Shown: in pieces, positions 24,638 through 32,139 of the stretch
How positions within the stretch are numbered: the first letter of the stretch is position 1
How the letters are laid out: every line of letters begins with the position of its first letter
Source of the DNA: CAZBSE01 sp964561115
GTDB taxonomy: Bacteria > Actinomycetota > Humimicrobiia > Humimicrobiales > Humimicrobiaceae
NCBI GenBank assembly: GCA_964561115.1
Contig: CAZLOE010000011.1
Coordinates: 1 to 39,099, forward strand
Length of the DNA stretch: 39,099 bases
Reading direction: 5' to 3'
The notes under the pieces: generated by a model
Database searches by the model: none
What the model was told of the DNA's origin: nothing
What the model saw: the letters and a program-made list of their open reading frames with translations, nothing else
Position numbers and translations under genes: made by a program

Positions 24638-25000
24638 ATGAAAAAAATATCTTCGTTTGCATTACTATCACTTTTGGTTATAGCACTGTCTCTGATGGGT
24701 GTTAGCTGTAATTATAATTATAGCTATGGTAGTGAAGAAGCTGTAGGAGTAGGTATAGGCATCTTTGCAGTTGTTTGTTGGATATTTTTTGCCATGATCG
24801 GGATCTTCCTGCTTGTAGTATGGATCATAACGATTGTGGACTGTGCCAGAAGAAAAAATGAAGAATTTCCCGATGGCGGTGAGAATGCTAAAACTATATG
24901 GCTGGTAGTACTACTTGTAACATGGATAGTTGGACTCTGGTGGGTAGCAGCTATCGTATATTATTTCATGGTAATGAGAAAAAAGCCGCTGAAGAGATAG
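24638..25000 (+). CDS. Small membrane protein with PLDc_N-type helix pair
   Basis: The 120-residue product opens with a signal-like hydrophobic stretch ending GVSC (Cys24), possibly a lipobox though position -3 is Gly. Two further membrane segments lie at about residues 36-66 and 86-110. The pattern WIITIVDCARR, then ENAKTIWLVVLLVTWIVG and YYFMVMRKK is that of the PLDc_N (phospholipase D nuclease N-terminal) module, which on its own has no known catalytic role. The ATG follows AGGGGAGGAAAG. The function is unknown. Confidence 0.72.
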   Translation: MKKISSFALLSLLVIALSLMGVSCNYNYSYGSEEAVGVGIGIFAVVCWIFFAMIGIFLLVVWIITIVDCARRKNEEFPDGGENAKTIWLVVLLVTWIVGLWWVAAIVYYFMVMRKKPLKR

Positions 25001-25054
25001 TTAAAGAACTTTATAATTTATATTCAATTTATGCATGTTAAAAATTCTTTATCC

Positions 25055-25096
25055 GCGTCGGCAAAGTTAGTATTTTTGCCTAAGACGACTTTTTCC
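25055..25096 (+). terminator. Possible terminator between convergent genes
   Basis: GGCAAA (25060-25065) pairs with TTTGCC (25075-25080) around a nine-base loop, and CGTC (25056-25059) can pair with GACG (25084-25087) outside a three-base bulge. A run of five T follows at 25090-25094. It lies between the convergent gene ends at 25000 and 25080 and includes the stop codon of the minus-strand gene. The position and the T-run support a terminator for the plus strand. The stem is only moderately stable. Confidence 0.45.
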
Positions 25097-25277
25097 TGGA
25101 AGAAAATTCGTTTATTAGATTTGAAATAGAAGGCGGGATAATTTCTTTTTGTTTTAACATGCCCATTATATTTTTAATCCCGACCCTATTTATTATATAT
25201 CCGGCAATTGCTCCTAATACTGCTCCTCCAATAATGAAACCAAAATCCTTTTTATCAATACCCTTTTTTTTCTCCAT
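25080..25277 (-). CDS. Short membrane-anchored protein, unknown function
   Basis: This 65-residue product starts MEKKKGIDKKDFGFIIGGAV, has one hydrophobic, Gly-rich span (about residues 13-30) and then a basic, polar C-terminus ending RKKSS. It resembles YtxH-like or similar small tethered proteins only in layout. ATG at 25277 is preferred over one at 25334 because GGAGG lies nine bases before it on the minus strand. It is the only minus-strand gene between 1 and 26219. I could not assign a family. Confidence 0.6.
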   Translation of the reverse strand: MEKKKGIDKKDFGFIIGGAVLGAIAGYIINRVGIKNIMGMLKQKEIIPPSISNLINEFSSRKKSS

Positions 25278-25448
25278 CTTTAGCGGCCTCCAACCTGTAT
25301 AAAACTTAAATAAGATATTTTCCTTTTTAAACATTATAACTCAATATGTGCCATTATTTCAAAAATTTACTTAAGGAAAAAGCCGGTATGGCTGTTTTAA
25401 GTGCAAATAGGTAATTTTTATTGTAGAATATAAAAACTTTAAATAGGG

Positions 25449-25483
25449 TGCCGAAAACTGACAAGGAAACGTCGGTTCATCAG
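25449..25483 (+). promoter_or_regulatory. Possible structured leader of the queuosine-precursor transporter
   Basis: Immediately before the transporter start, CCGA (25451-25454) can pair with TCGG (25472-25475) and CTGA (25458-25461) with TCAG (25480-25483). The two pairings interleave as in an H-type pseudoknot. A competing hairpin CTGAC/GTCGG closes over a purine-rich AAGGAAAC that resembles a ribosome site. Transporters of this family are often controlled by preQ1 riboswitches, but the sequence does not match the preQ1-I consensus I know. This is speculative. Confidence 0.3.
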
Positions 25484-25486
25484 TAA

Positions 25487-26218
25487 TTGATAGATGAAAG
25501 ATCTGATATAAGTATGCTGTTTAAAAATGAATTATTATGGTTGTTATTGATTATTGTAAATTTTGGTATTGTACTTCTTGCCTACAGGTTCTTTGGAAAA
25601 GTGGGCCTTTATGCCTGGATAGGAGTGGCAATTATAATAGCAAATATCCAGGTTTTAAAGACAGTTGAATTATTTACGCTGGTGGCGACTCTGGGTAATA
25701 TAATATACGGTACTACTTTTTTGACCACAGATATACTGAGCGAGGTTTACGGTAAATCAGAAGCAAGAAAAGCAGTCTTTATAGGTTTCTTTTGCATGAT
25801 CAGCATGACAGTTATAATGTGGATATGCCTGAAGTTTATTCCAGATATTTCAGATTTTGTGCAGAGCTCTCTGGAGACCATATTTGAGATTATGCCGCGT
25901 GTGGCATTGGGCAGCCTGGTTGCATATATTGTCAGTCAACTGCATGACGTCTGGGCGTTTGCATTCTGGAAAAAAATCTTCAGCAAGTCGCACCATTTAT
26001 GGATAAGGAATAATCTATCCACGATGGTCAGCCAGTTGATTGACAGTGTTATATTTTGTACCATTGCATTGCTGGGCCTGTATGAGATCAGTGTGTGGCT
26101 GCAGATATTGCTTACTACTTATGTATTGAAACTAATAGTGGCGGCTGCCGACACCCCGTTTATCTACATAGCAAGGAAGATATATTATAAATATTATAAA
26201 AAAGGCGAGCTGCAATAA
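25487..26218 (+). CDS. YhhQ-family queuosine precursor transporter
   Basis: This 243-residue membrane protein of the Vut_1/YhhQ family (called QPTR or YhhQ) probably imports queuine or preQ1-type bases for tRNA queuosine. About six hydrophobic spans are seen. Conserved stretches are ANIQVLKTVELF, TLGNIIYGTTFLTTDILSEV and YGKSEARKAVFIG, with VSQLHDVWAFAFWKK and DTPFIYIARK near the end. Start is TTG at 25487 or ATG at 25514, and neither has a strong ribosome site. No queuosine-synthesis gene lies in the window. Confidence 0.85.
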   Translation: MIDERSDISMLFKNELLWLLLIIVNFGIVLLAYRFFGKVGLYAWIGVAIIIANIQVLKTVELFTLVATLGNIIYGTTFLTTDILSEVYGKSEARKAVFIGFFCMISMTVIMWICLKFIPDISDFVQSSLETIFEIMPRVALGSLVAYIVSQLHDVWAFAFWKKIFSKSHHLWIRNNLSTMVSQLIDSVIFCTIALLGLYEISVWLQILLTTYVLKLIVAAADTPFIYIARKIYYKYYKKGELQ

Positions 26219-26219
26219 C

Positions 26220-27089
26220 TCAGTCTACTTCCGGAGCGGGATAACGGAAGTGTCCGGCTATTTTATATTCTAAAAGTACATCTACTTCACTGACTTTTTC
26301 AAATTCACTGGAGATCATTATTACCAGAGGGACTCCGTCTTCATTCTTATGAGGTGAAATAAGTCCTCCATAATGATCGCTGTCAGGATCGTCTTTATCA
26401 ATCTGAAAATATACAATATCACCTGCCTGCCATATAAGGTTCCTGTTTTCATCTTCAATGTCGTATTCGACAGGCAGGATCAATGCATTGCGCTCAAAGA
26501 ATCTTTCCTGGAAAAAAACATTTCTGGAGTCAATATATTTTATTGCTGTCTTTCTGCCAGTTATTGTATCTATAGGATAATCTTCTTTATGCTCAAGCAT
26601 ATCTTTATAGATAAGTTCCATTATATCAATGCCGCAATCGTTTAACGTGACTGAGATCACATCGGTGGATATCCATTTATTATCGGTGCTGGGATAATAT
26701 GTATTTGGAAAATATTCCATTCCATACTCTATATCCTCATCAAGAAGCTCTAAGATCCTTAGAGTGATGTCTTTCTGAATATCAGTAAGGTTCAGGCTTC
26801 CCAGTTCATTAGAAGAATTTTCATCCGTTTCGGCAGCATCATCTCCCTGGGCGTCGGTATCTTCAAGAGGTACGGATTCCAACTCTTCTTTGGTAATGTC
26901 AAGGATCAGTTCGGAAATAGGGAAATCTTTTTTAGATAAAAAGAGTTTTTCAGGAAGCTTGGACGGCTCCTCCTGATAATATATTTTTAAAATCAGTAAT
27001 TGAAGAAGAGCTATAAAGACTATGACATAGATTATATATTTATAGTCTATGTTTCTCCTGTATCGCTTTTTCCTTATTCTTTCTGCCAT
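26220..27089 (-). CDS. DUF1287-like protein, membrane-anchored, Cys replaced by Ser
   Basis: The 289-residue product has a basic cytoplasmic N-terminus, one membrane helix (about residues 18-36), an acidic linker and a C-terminal domain resembling DUF1287 of the NlpC/P60-like hydrolases. The matches are STDVISVTLNDCGIDIMELI, KDMLEHKEDYP, QAGDIVYF, H239 in DSDHYGGLIS and ITGHyR-like KIAGHFRYP. The usual GVCTDV reads WISTDV, so Ser141 stands where the catalytic Cys is expected. It may be a non-catalytic binder. The ATG lacks a ribosome site and lies about four bases after a predicted transcription start (TATAAT at 27105-27100, minus strand). Confidence 0.7.
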   Translation of the reverse strand: MAERIRKKRYRRNIDYKYIIYVIVFIALLQLLILKIYYQEEPSKLPEKLFLSKKDFPISELILDITKEELESVPLEDTDAQGDDAAETDENSSNELGSLNLTDIQKDITLRILELLDEDIEYGMEYFPNTYYPSTDNKWISTDVISVTLNDCGIDIMELIYKDMLEHKEDYPIDTITGRKTAIKYIDSRNVFFQERFFERNALILPVEYDIEDENRNLIWQAGDIVYFQIDKDDPDSDHYGGLISPHKNEDGVPLVIMISSEFEKVSEVDVLLEYKIAGHFRYPAPEVD

Positions 27090-27152
27090 GTGTAAATATA
27101 TTATATTAAAAATGGAATAAAATTAAGAGATAAAACATTTTTTAAAGTGGAA

Positions 27153-27161
27153 AGTATACCA
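27153..27161 (-). promoter_or_regulatory. Extended -10 element on the minus strand
   Basis: In the 201-base divergent gap before iorA the minus strand reads TGG followed by TATACT, an extended -10. It would give the DUF1287-like gene a leader of about 60 bases, as an alternative to the nearer TATAAT. The rest of the gap is AT-rich, with no gene, hairpin terminator or operator-like palindrome that I could see. No convincing plus-strand promoter for iorA was found. Confidence 0.3.
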
Positions 27162-27290
27162 GAATTAGTGTAATATATTAAAAATTAAAAATTCCCGGCT
27201 TTATAAATAAAAGAGACTTAAAATTCTATTTAAAAAAGTGATTTTAAGGTTTACGCACTGATCATTTGTTATTTTGGATTACTAAAGCAG

Positions 27291-29147
27291 GTGATGAGTT
27301 TATTGAAGAAAAAAGGCCAATTAAAGCTTTTAGCAGGTAATGAAGCAATTGCCCGTGGCGCATATGAAGCAGGAGTCAGAGTTGCAGCTGCTTATCCTGG
27401 GACCCCTTCTACCGAGATTCTTGAAAGTATTTCACATTATAAAGAAATTTACAGTCAGTGGTCTATAAACGAAAAAGTCGCTCTGGAAGTAGCTTCCGGT
27501 GCCAGTATTGGCGGGGCAAGAACACTGGTTGCAATGAAGCATGTAGGCCTTAATGTTGCAGCGGACCCTTTTATGACCCTTGCATATACGGGTATCAATG
27601 CAGGGCTGGTCTTAGTATCGGCTGATGATCCGGGTATGTATAGTTCGCAGAACGAACAGGATAATAGATATTATTCCAGGTTTGCAAAAGTACCTATGTT
27701 AGAACCTTCGGACAGCCAGGAAGCAAGAGATTTTGTTATCAAAGCTTTTGATATCAGCGAAAGATTTGATACCCCCGTTATGCTCAGAACAACCACAAGA
27801 ATTTCTCATTCTAGATCGGTAGTGCTAATGGGCAAGAGAGTCGAACATAAAGGAAGGGGATATGAAAAAGACTGCCAGAAATATGTTATGATACCGGCTT
27901 TTGGCAGGATCAGGCATAAAGCTTTACTTAAAAGATGGGATCTGCTTGTCAGGTTTTCGGAACAGAGCAGTTTGAACCGTTTATATTCTCCCAAAGCCGG
28001 AAAGAGCAAGTCCTTGAGTATCGGGATAGTTACATCCGGGATCAGTTTTCAATATGCCAGAGAAATTTTTCACCATACGCCTATATTAAAACTCGGGATC
28101 ACGAATCCAATTCCCTATAAAGTTATAAATGATTTTGCCCAGGGTAAAAAGCTGCTTATTATAATCGAGGAGCTGGAGCCTTTCATACAGGAACAAATAC
28201 AGCAGATGAATCTTGGAGTCAAGGTCCTGGGTAAAGAGTATTTTCCCCAATATGGGGAACTCAGTCCGGAAATATTAGAAGATTTTCACAGCCAGCTTTT
28301 TGGTACGGATCTTATCAGCAGGCATCAAGGCAAAGGAACTGATATTTATTTTGATGCCGGTAAAAACATCTCAGTCAATCCGGAGAATAAAAAGCTGTCT
28401 TCAGGCAGCATCCCACAGAGGCCTCCCGTATTATGTGCAGGATGTCCGCACCGTTCGGTTTTTTATGTTTTAAAGAAATTGAGACTAAAGGTAATGGGAG
28501 ATATCGGATGCTATACTCTTTCCGTGCTGCCGCCCTTAAGTTCGCTGGACAGCTGTCTTTGTATGGGTGCCGGGATCGGACAGGCACTGGGGATGGAAAA
28601 GGCAGACCCAAAGACAAAAGGGAAAATAGTATCAGTGATCGGAGATTCAACTTTCTTCCATTCTGGCATTACTCCTCTGGTAGACAGTGTGTACAATAAA
28701 GGAAGTGGGGTAATAATAATTTTAGATAACAGGATTACTGCTATGACCGGCCATCAAGTCCATCCTGGTGTTGGAAAAACTCTTATGGGTGAAGATACAA
28801 CCGAAGTCAAAGCAGAAGAAATTGCACGTGGAGCAGGGGTAAAGAATATTAAAGTGGTCGATCCTTATGAAATAGACCTATTTGAGAGAACGGTCAGAGA
28901 GGAGCTAAAAAAAGACCAGCTTTCAGTCATTATAGCCAGGAGAAAATGTGTACTTTTAGAAAAGGGCAAAACTGTAGTCAATGTTTATATCGATGAAAAA
29001 AAGTGCGAAAAATGCGGTCTATGTTTGAGATTCGGGTGTCCGGCAATTGAACTCAGGGAGGGCAGGTATTCTATTAATGAGCTTATGTGTACCGGCTGTG
29101 GGGTCTGTGTGGATATATGCAAAAAAAATGCTATAAAGATTGAATAA
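27291..29147 (+). CDS. iorA: Indolepyruvate:ferredoxin oxidoreductase, alpha subunit
   Basis: IorA with IorB converts arylpyruvates, CoA and ferredoxin to arylacetyl-CoA, CO2 and reduced ferredoxin. In anaerobes it can also run in reverse. The 618-residue protein has the pyrimidine-binding N-terminal domain (GNEAIARGAYEAGV, AYPGTPSTEI), the CAGCPHR motif at C382, TPP-binding GDIGCYTL and GDSTFFHSG, and a C-terminal ferredoxin domain with two [4Fe-4S] motifs starting at C572 and C600. The start may be GTG at 27291 or ATG at 27294, with a poor ribosome site in either case. It heads the aryl-acid cluster. Confidence 0.93.
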   Translation: MMSLLKKKGQLKLLAGNEAIARGAYEAGVRVAAAYPGTPSTEILESISHYKEIYSQWSINEKVALEVASGASIGGARTLVAMKHVGLNVAADPFMTLAYTGINAGLVLVSADDPGMYSSQNEQDNRYYSRFAKVPMLEPSDSQEARDFVIKAFDISERFDTPVMLRTTTRISHSRSVVLMGKRVEHKGRGYEKDCQKYVMIPAFGRIRHKALLKRWDLLVRFSEQSSLNRLYSPKAGKSKSLSIGIVTSGISFQYAREIFHHTPILKLGITNPIPYKVINDFAQGKKLLIIIEELEPFIQEQIQQMNLGVKVLGKEYFPQYGELSPEILEDFHSQLFGTDLISRHQGKGTDIYFDAGKNISVNPENKKLSSGSIPQRPPVLCAGCPHRSVFYVLKKLRLKVMGDIGCYTLSVLPPLSSLDSCLCMGAGIGQALGMEKADPKTKGKIVSVIGDSTFFHSGITPLVDSVYNKGSGVIIILDNRITAMTGHQVHPGVGKTLMGEDTTEVKAEEIARGAGVKNIKVVDPYEIDLFERTVREELKKDQLSVIIARRKCVLLEKGKTVVNVYIDEKKCEKCGLCLRFGCPAIELREGRYSINELMCTGCGVCVDICKKNAIKIE

Positions 29148-29313
29148 TAATAAATGAGTTATTCTTTTATTAAGATTTTATTCTAAAATAATAAAACATT
29201 TTTTTATGAAAAACGACAATAATGTTAATAATTATAAAAAAAAGAGGCCGAAAAGCGTAAAACAGGAAAAATACTTAAAAAGGTGGAAAAAACTCCTGGA
29301 GAGCGGCAGTATT

Positions 29314-29877
29314 ATGTCGATTTTATTTACAGGAGTCGGAGGCCAGGGAATAATTCTTACAACCACTGTTTTAGCTGAAGCTGCCCTATTGGATGGCTTT
29401 GATGTAAAGGTCTCCGAAGTACACGGGATGGCTCAGAGAGGAGGGAGTGTCGTCGGAAGTGTAAGAATAGGCAGGAAGGTCTATTCACCTATTGTAAACA
29501 GTGCAGATTTTATAGTGTCCCTGGAAAAGCTGGAAGCGGTCAGATACATTTATAAGTTAGATTCAGAAGGGTTTATAATTGTAAATGATTTTGAGATTTA
29601 TCCTTCTTCAATGTATTTAGATGGTATTAAGTATCCTGAAAATATAATATCAAAATTAACTGGCTATACTTCCAATTATATGATGGTAAAAGCTACGGAG
29701 ATTGCAAAAAATTTAAATGAAATAAGAGTTTCAAATACAGTTCTTTTAGGAAGCCTCTCTAATTTTATTCCTATAAAAAGAGATTCGTGGATAAGGTCCA
29801 TAAAAGACAATGTTCCCAAACGCGCAGTAGAGGTAAATATAGAGGCTTTTAATGAAGGTAAAAAAATATTAAGTTAG
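29314..29877 (+). CDS. iorB: Indolepyruvate:ferredoxin oxidoreductase, beta subunit
   Basis: IorB is the gamma-domain partner of IorA. From ATG 29314 the protein (187 residues) begins MSILFTGVGGQGIILTTTVL and contains VSEVHGMAQRGGSVVGSVRI, the usual family start and core. The C-terminus shows NTVLLGSLSNFIPI. A longer frame from ATG 29206 adds 36 very basic residues, but it directly follows a T-run and lacks a ribosome site. GGAG at 29298 favours 29314. The 166-base gap to iorA is unusually long for this pair. Confidence 0.9.
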   Translation: MSILFTGVGGQGIILTTTVLAEAALLDGFDVKVSEVHGMAQRGGSVVGSVRIGRKVYSPIVNSADFIVSLEKLEAVRYIYKLDSEGFIIVNDFEIYPSSMYLDGIKYPENIISKLTGYTSNYMMVKATEIAKNLNEIRVSNTVLLGSLSNFIPIKRDSWIRSIKDNVPKRAVEVNIEAFNEGKKILS

Positions 29878-29900
29878 TAAATTAAGTGCGGGGTGGAAAA

Positions 29901-30296
29901 ATGTCCATAAAACAATTGACTGTTTTTCTGGAGAATCAGACAGGCAGGCTGGCGGAAGTATCAAAGATCTTAAAGGATCGTAATATAAACCTTCAGGGAT
30001 TTTCAACCACTGAAGCAAGGGATTACGGTATACTACGGCTGGTGGTAGATGATGTTGAAAAGTCAAGACAACTGCTTAAAGAAGCGGGTTTTACAACTCA
30101 TGTTGCTGATGTTATATGCGTAGAGGTAGAAGACAAACCCGGCCAGCTCTACAATATCCTTAATATTTTAGCCGATGAAGGAGTAAATATAGATTACATA
30201 TATGTAATCGCGAATACAAGGATAGTTCTGAGTGTTGCAGATATCACCGAAGCAGAAAAAATCCTGCATGAAAATGGTATAAAGCTTTGCGGCTGA
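29901..30296 (+). CDS. Tandem ACT-domain protein
   Basis: The 131-residue protein consists of two ACT domains. The first begins IKQLTVFLENQTGRLAEVSK and has INLQGFSTTEARDYGILRL. The second begins VADVICVEVEDKPGQLYNIL and has VNIDYIYVIANTRIVLS. It fits the group of tandem-ACT proteins encoded beside IorAB and PaaK in many anaerobes. ACT pairs usually bind amino acids, so it may sense an aromatic amino acid, but this is inference. ATG at 29901 follows GGGGTGG. A GTG at 29886 is upstream of that site. Confidence 0.85.
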   Translation: MSIKQLTVFLENQTGRLAEVSKILKDRNINLQGFSTTEARDYGILRLVVDDVEKSRQLLKEAGFTTHVADVICVEVEDKPGQLYNILNILADEGVNIDYIYVIANTRIVLSVADITEAEKILHENGIKLCG

Positions 30297-30354
30297 AAGG
30301 TCAAATAAAAAGAAGTTTTTAATAGTAAAGATTTTAAAACTGAAAGGAGGTTAT

Positions 30355-30462
30355 ATGTTAGGCTTTGCTGGTGTATCGATTTTTTTGGTTTATTTGCTAT
30401 GCATATTGAGCACTTTATTTTGCATAGTCTACGGAGCGGTGATGTGGAACAAAGACAGATAG
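30355..30462 (+). CDS. 35-residue membrane peptide, symporter accessory candidate
   Basis: A short frame reads MLGFAGVSIFLVYLLCILST, then LFCIVYGAVMWNKDR and stops. One transmembrane helix covers almost the whole peptide, and the tail is charged. It has the strongest ribosome site in this area, AAAGGAGG (30343-30350), four bases from the ATG. It lies 44 bases before a sodium:solute symporter. Small membrane peptides of this layout are annotated next to such symporters in anaerobes as small accessory proteins. That link is from memory and the function is unproven. Confidence 0.75.
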   Translation: MLGFAGVSIFLVYLLCILSTLFCIVYGAVMWNKDR

Positions 30463-30506
30463 CAGAGCAGGTAAAAAAGTTTAAAATTTATAGAAAGGAG
30501 AATTAA

Positions 30507-32102
30507 GTGAATGTACCGTTATTTAGCGTAATTGTCATAGTATATCTTCTGATCATAGGTTTTTTAGGCTATATGGGATACAGAGGAACCAAGACTACCG
30601 GAGATTTTATGATAGCTGGCAGAAAGATACATCCTTATGTCATGGCCCTTTCATACGGTGCCACCTTTATTTCCACCTCAGCTATTGTCGGTTTTGGTGG
30701 AGCGGCGGGGGTTTTTGGAATGGGACTTTTGTGGCTTACCTTCTTAAATATTGCCGTTGGTATAGCTATAGCTTTCATATTCTTCGGGAAAAGGACAAGA
30801 CAGATCGGATTAAAGCTTGAAGCACATACTTTTCCGGAATTTCTGGGCAGAAGATATGACTCAAGATTTATACAGATACTAGGCGGTGTGGTAATATTTG
30901 TTTTTATGCCCCTTTATACCGGAGTGGTACTGATCGGAGCGGCAAGATTCATTGAAAGTACATTAAATATTAATTTTGTACTGTCGCTGGCTATATTCTC
31001 TATTATTGTCGCTGCCTATGTAATTGCGGGCGGGCTTAAGGGTGTTATGTATGCCGATGCTCTACAGGGAACTATTATGTTTATAGGTATGGCGGTACTT
31101 ATGGTTTTGACTTACAGGGCTCTTGGCGGTATCATGCCTGCTCATGAGGCACTGACGAATTTAGCTTCCAAAGTCCCTGAAAGCCTGACTGCAGGCGGCC
31201 ATCAGGGGTGGACTACAATGCCTGCATTAGGTTCTCCATTATGGTGGAACCTGGTCTCAACCATAGTCCTGGGTGTCGGTATTGGAGTACTTGCCCAGCC
31301 CCAGCTGGTAGTAAGATTTATGACCGTCAAGAGCAACAAGGAATTAAACAGGGCAGTTTTGGTCGGCGGTATATTTATCCTGTTTATGACCGGTGTTGCA
31401 TTCGTAGTAGGCGCACTTTCAAATGTCTATTTCTTCAACGAGACAGGAAATGTTGCCATAGCTGCAGCAGAAGGAAATACAGATCTGGTGATCCCCACAT
31501 TTATTAATATGGCCATGCCGCCATGGTTTGTATACGTATTTATGCTGACACTTCTTGCTGCTGCCATGTCCACTATAAGCTCTCAGTTCCATGCCCTTGG
31601 AACAGCTTTTTCAAGAGATATGCTCCAGGTGGGTACTGCAGTTGCTGAAAAGCAGGAAGAAACCAAATCCAGAAAGGGCCTGCTTGTCACCAAAATAGGA
31701 GTAGTAATAGGAATTATCGTCAGTGTAGTCCTGGGCTATTATCTGCCGACAAGTATTATTGCCAGGGGTACTGCACTGTTCTTTGGCGTCTGTGCGGCAG
31801 TATTTTTACCTATGTATGTACTGGGACTTTACTGGAAGAGGACTTCAAAGGCCGGTGCTATCAGCGGGATGGTAGTAGGTCTGGCATCCAGTGTGTTCTG
31901 GATGTTCTTTGTACATGAATCAAATGCTAAAATGTTAGGATTAGTCAATCTTCTAACTGGAAAGACAACAATACTTCCATACCCATGGAGTGCGGTAGAT
32001 CCAATACTTATTGCTTTACCGCTATCGTTGATTGTAACCGTTGTTGTGACTCTGTTTACCAAACCGGTTAGACAAGCAATAGTGGACAAATGTTTTAAGT
32101 AG
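30507..32102 (+). CDS. Sodium:solute symporter family protein
   Basis: This 531-residue protein of the SSS family (13-helix LeuT-fold importers) has about 13 hydrophobic spans. It shows the family start GDFMIAGRKIHPYVMALSYG, then GFGGAAGVFGMGL, GGLKGVMYADALQGTIMFIG and AAAMSTISSQFHALGTAFSR, the latter in the sodium-binding helix 8 region. GTG at 30507 follows AAAGGAGAATTAA. The substrate cannot be read from sequence alone. With iorAB and two paaK genes around it, an aryl or short-chain carboxylate is likely. Confidence 0.88.
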   Translation: MNVPLFSVIVIVYLLIIGFLGYMGYRGTKTTGDFMIAGRKIHPYVMALSYGATFISTSAIVGFGGAAGVFGMGLLWLTFLNIAVGIAIAFIFFGKRTRQIGLKLEAHTFPEFLGRRYDSRFIQILGGVVIFVFMPLYTGVVLIGAARFIESTLNINFVLSLAIFSIIVAAYVIAGGLKGVMYADALQGTIMFIGMAVLMVLTYRALGGIMPAHEALTNLASKVPESLTAGGHQGWTTMPALGSPLWWNLVSTIVLGVGIGVLAQPQLVVRFMTVKSNKELNRAVLVGGIFILFMTGVAFVVGALSNVYFFNETGNVAIAAAEGNTDLVIPTFINMAMPPWFVYVFMLTLLAAAMSTISSQFHALGTAFSRDMLQVGTAVAEKQEETKSRKGLLVTKIGVVIGIIVSVVLGYYLPTSIIARGTALFFGVCAAVFLPMYVLGLYWKRTSKAGAISGMVVGLASSVFWMFFVHESNAKMLGLVNLLTGKTTILPYPWSAVDPILIALPLSLIVTVVVTLFTKPVRQAIVDKCFK

Positions 32103-32139
32103 TATAGATGTTAGATATATAAGGAAAGGAGATCATCTT

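Noticed and set aside
25381..25400. AGCC/GGCT hairpin with a T-run as a terminator
   Set aside because: It lies in the divergent gap between two starts, where no transcript needs ending, and its stem is only four strong pairs. A role in attenuation cannot be excluded but is unsupported.
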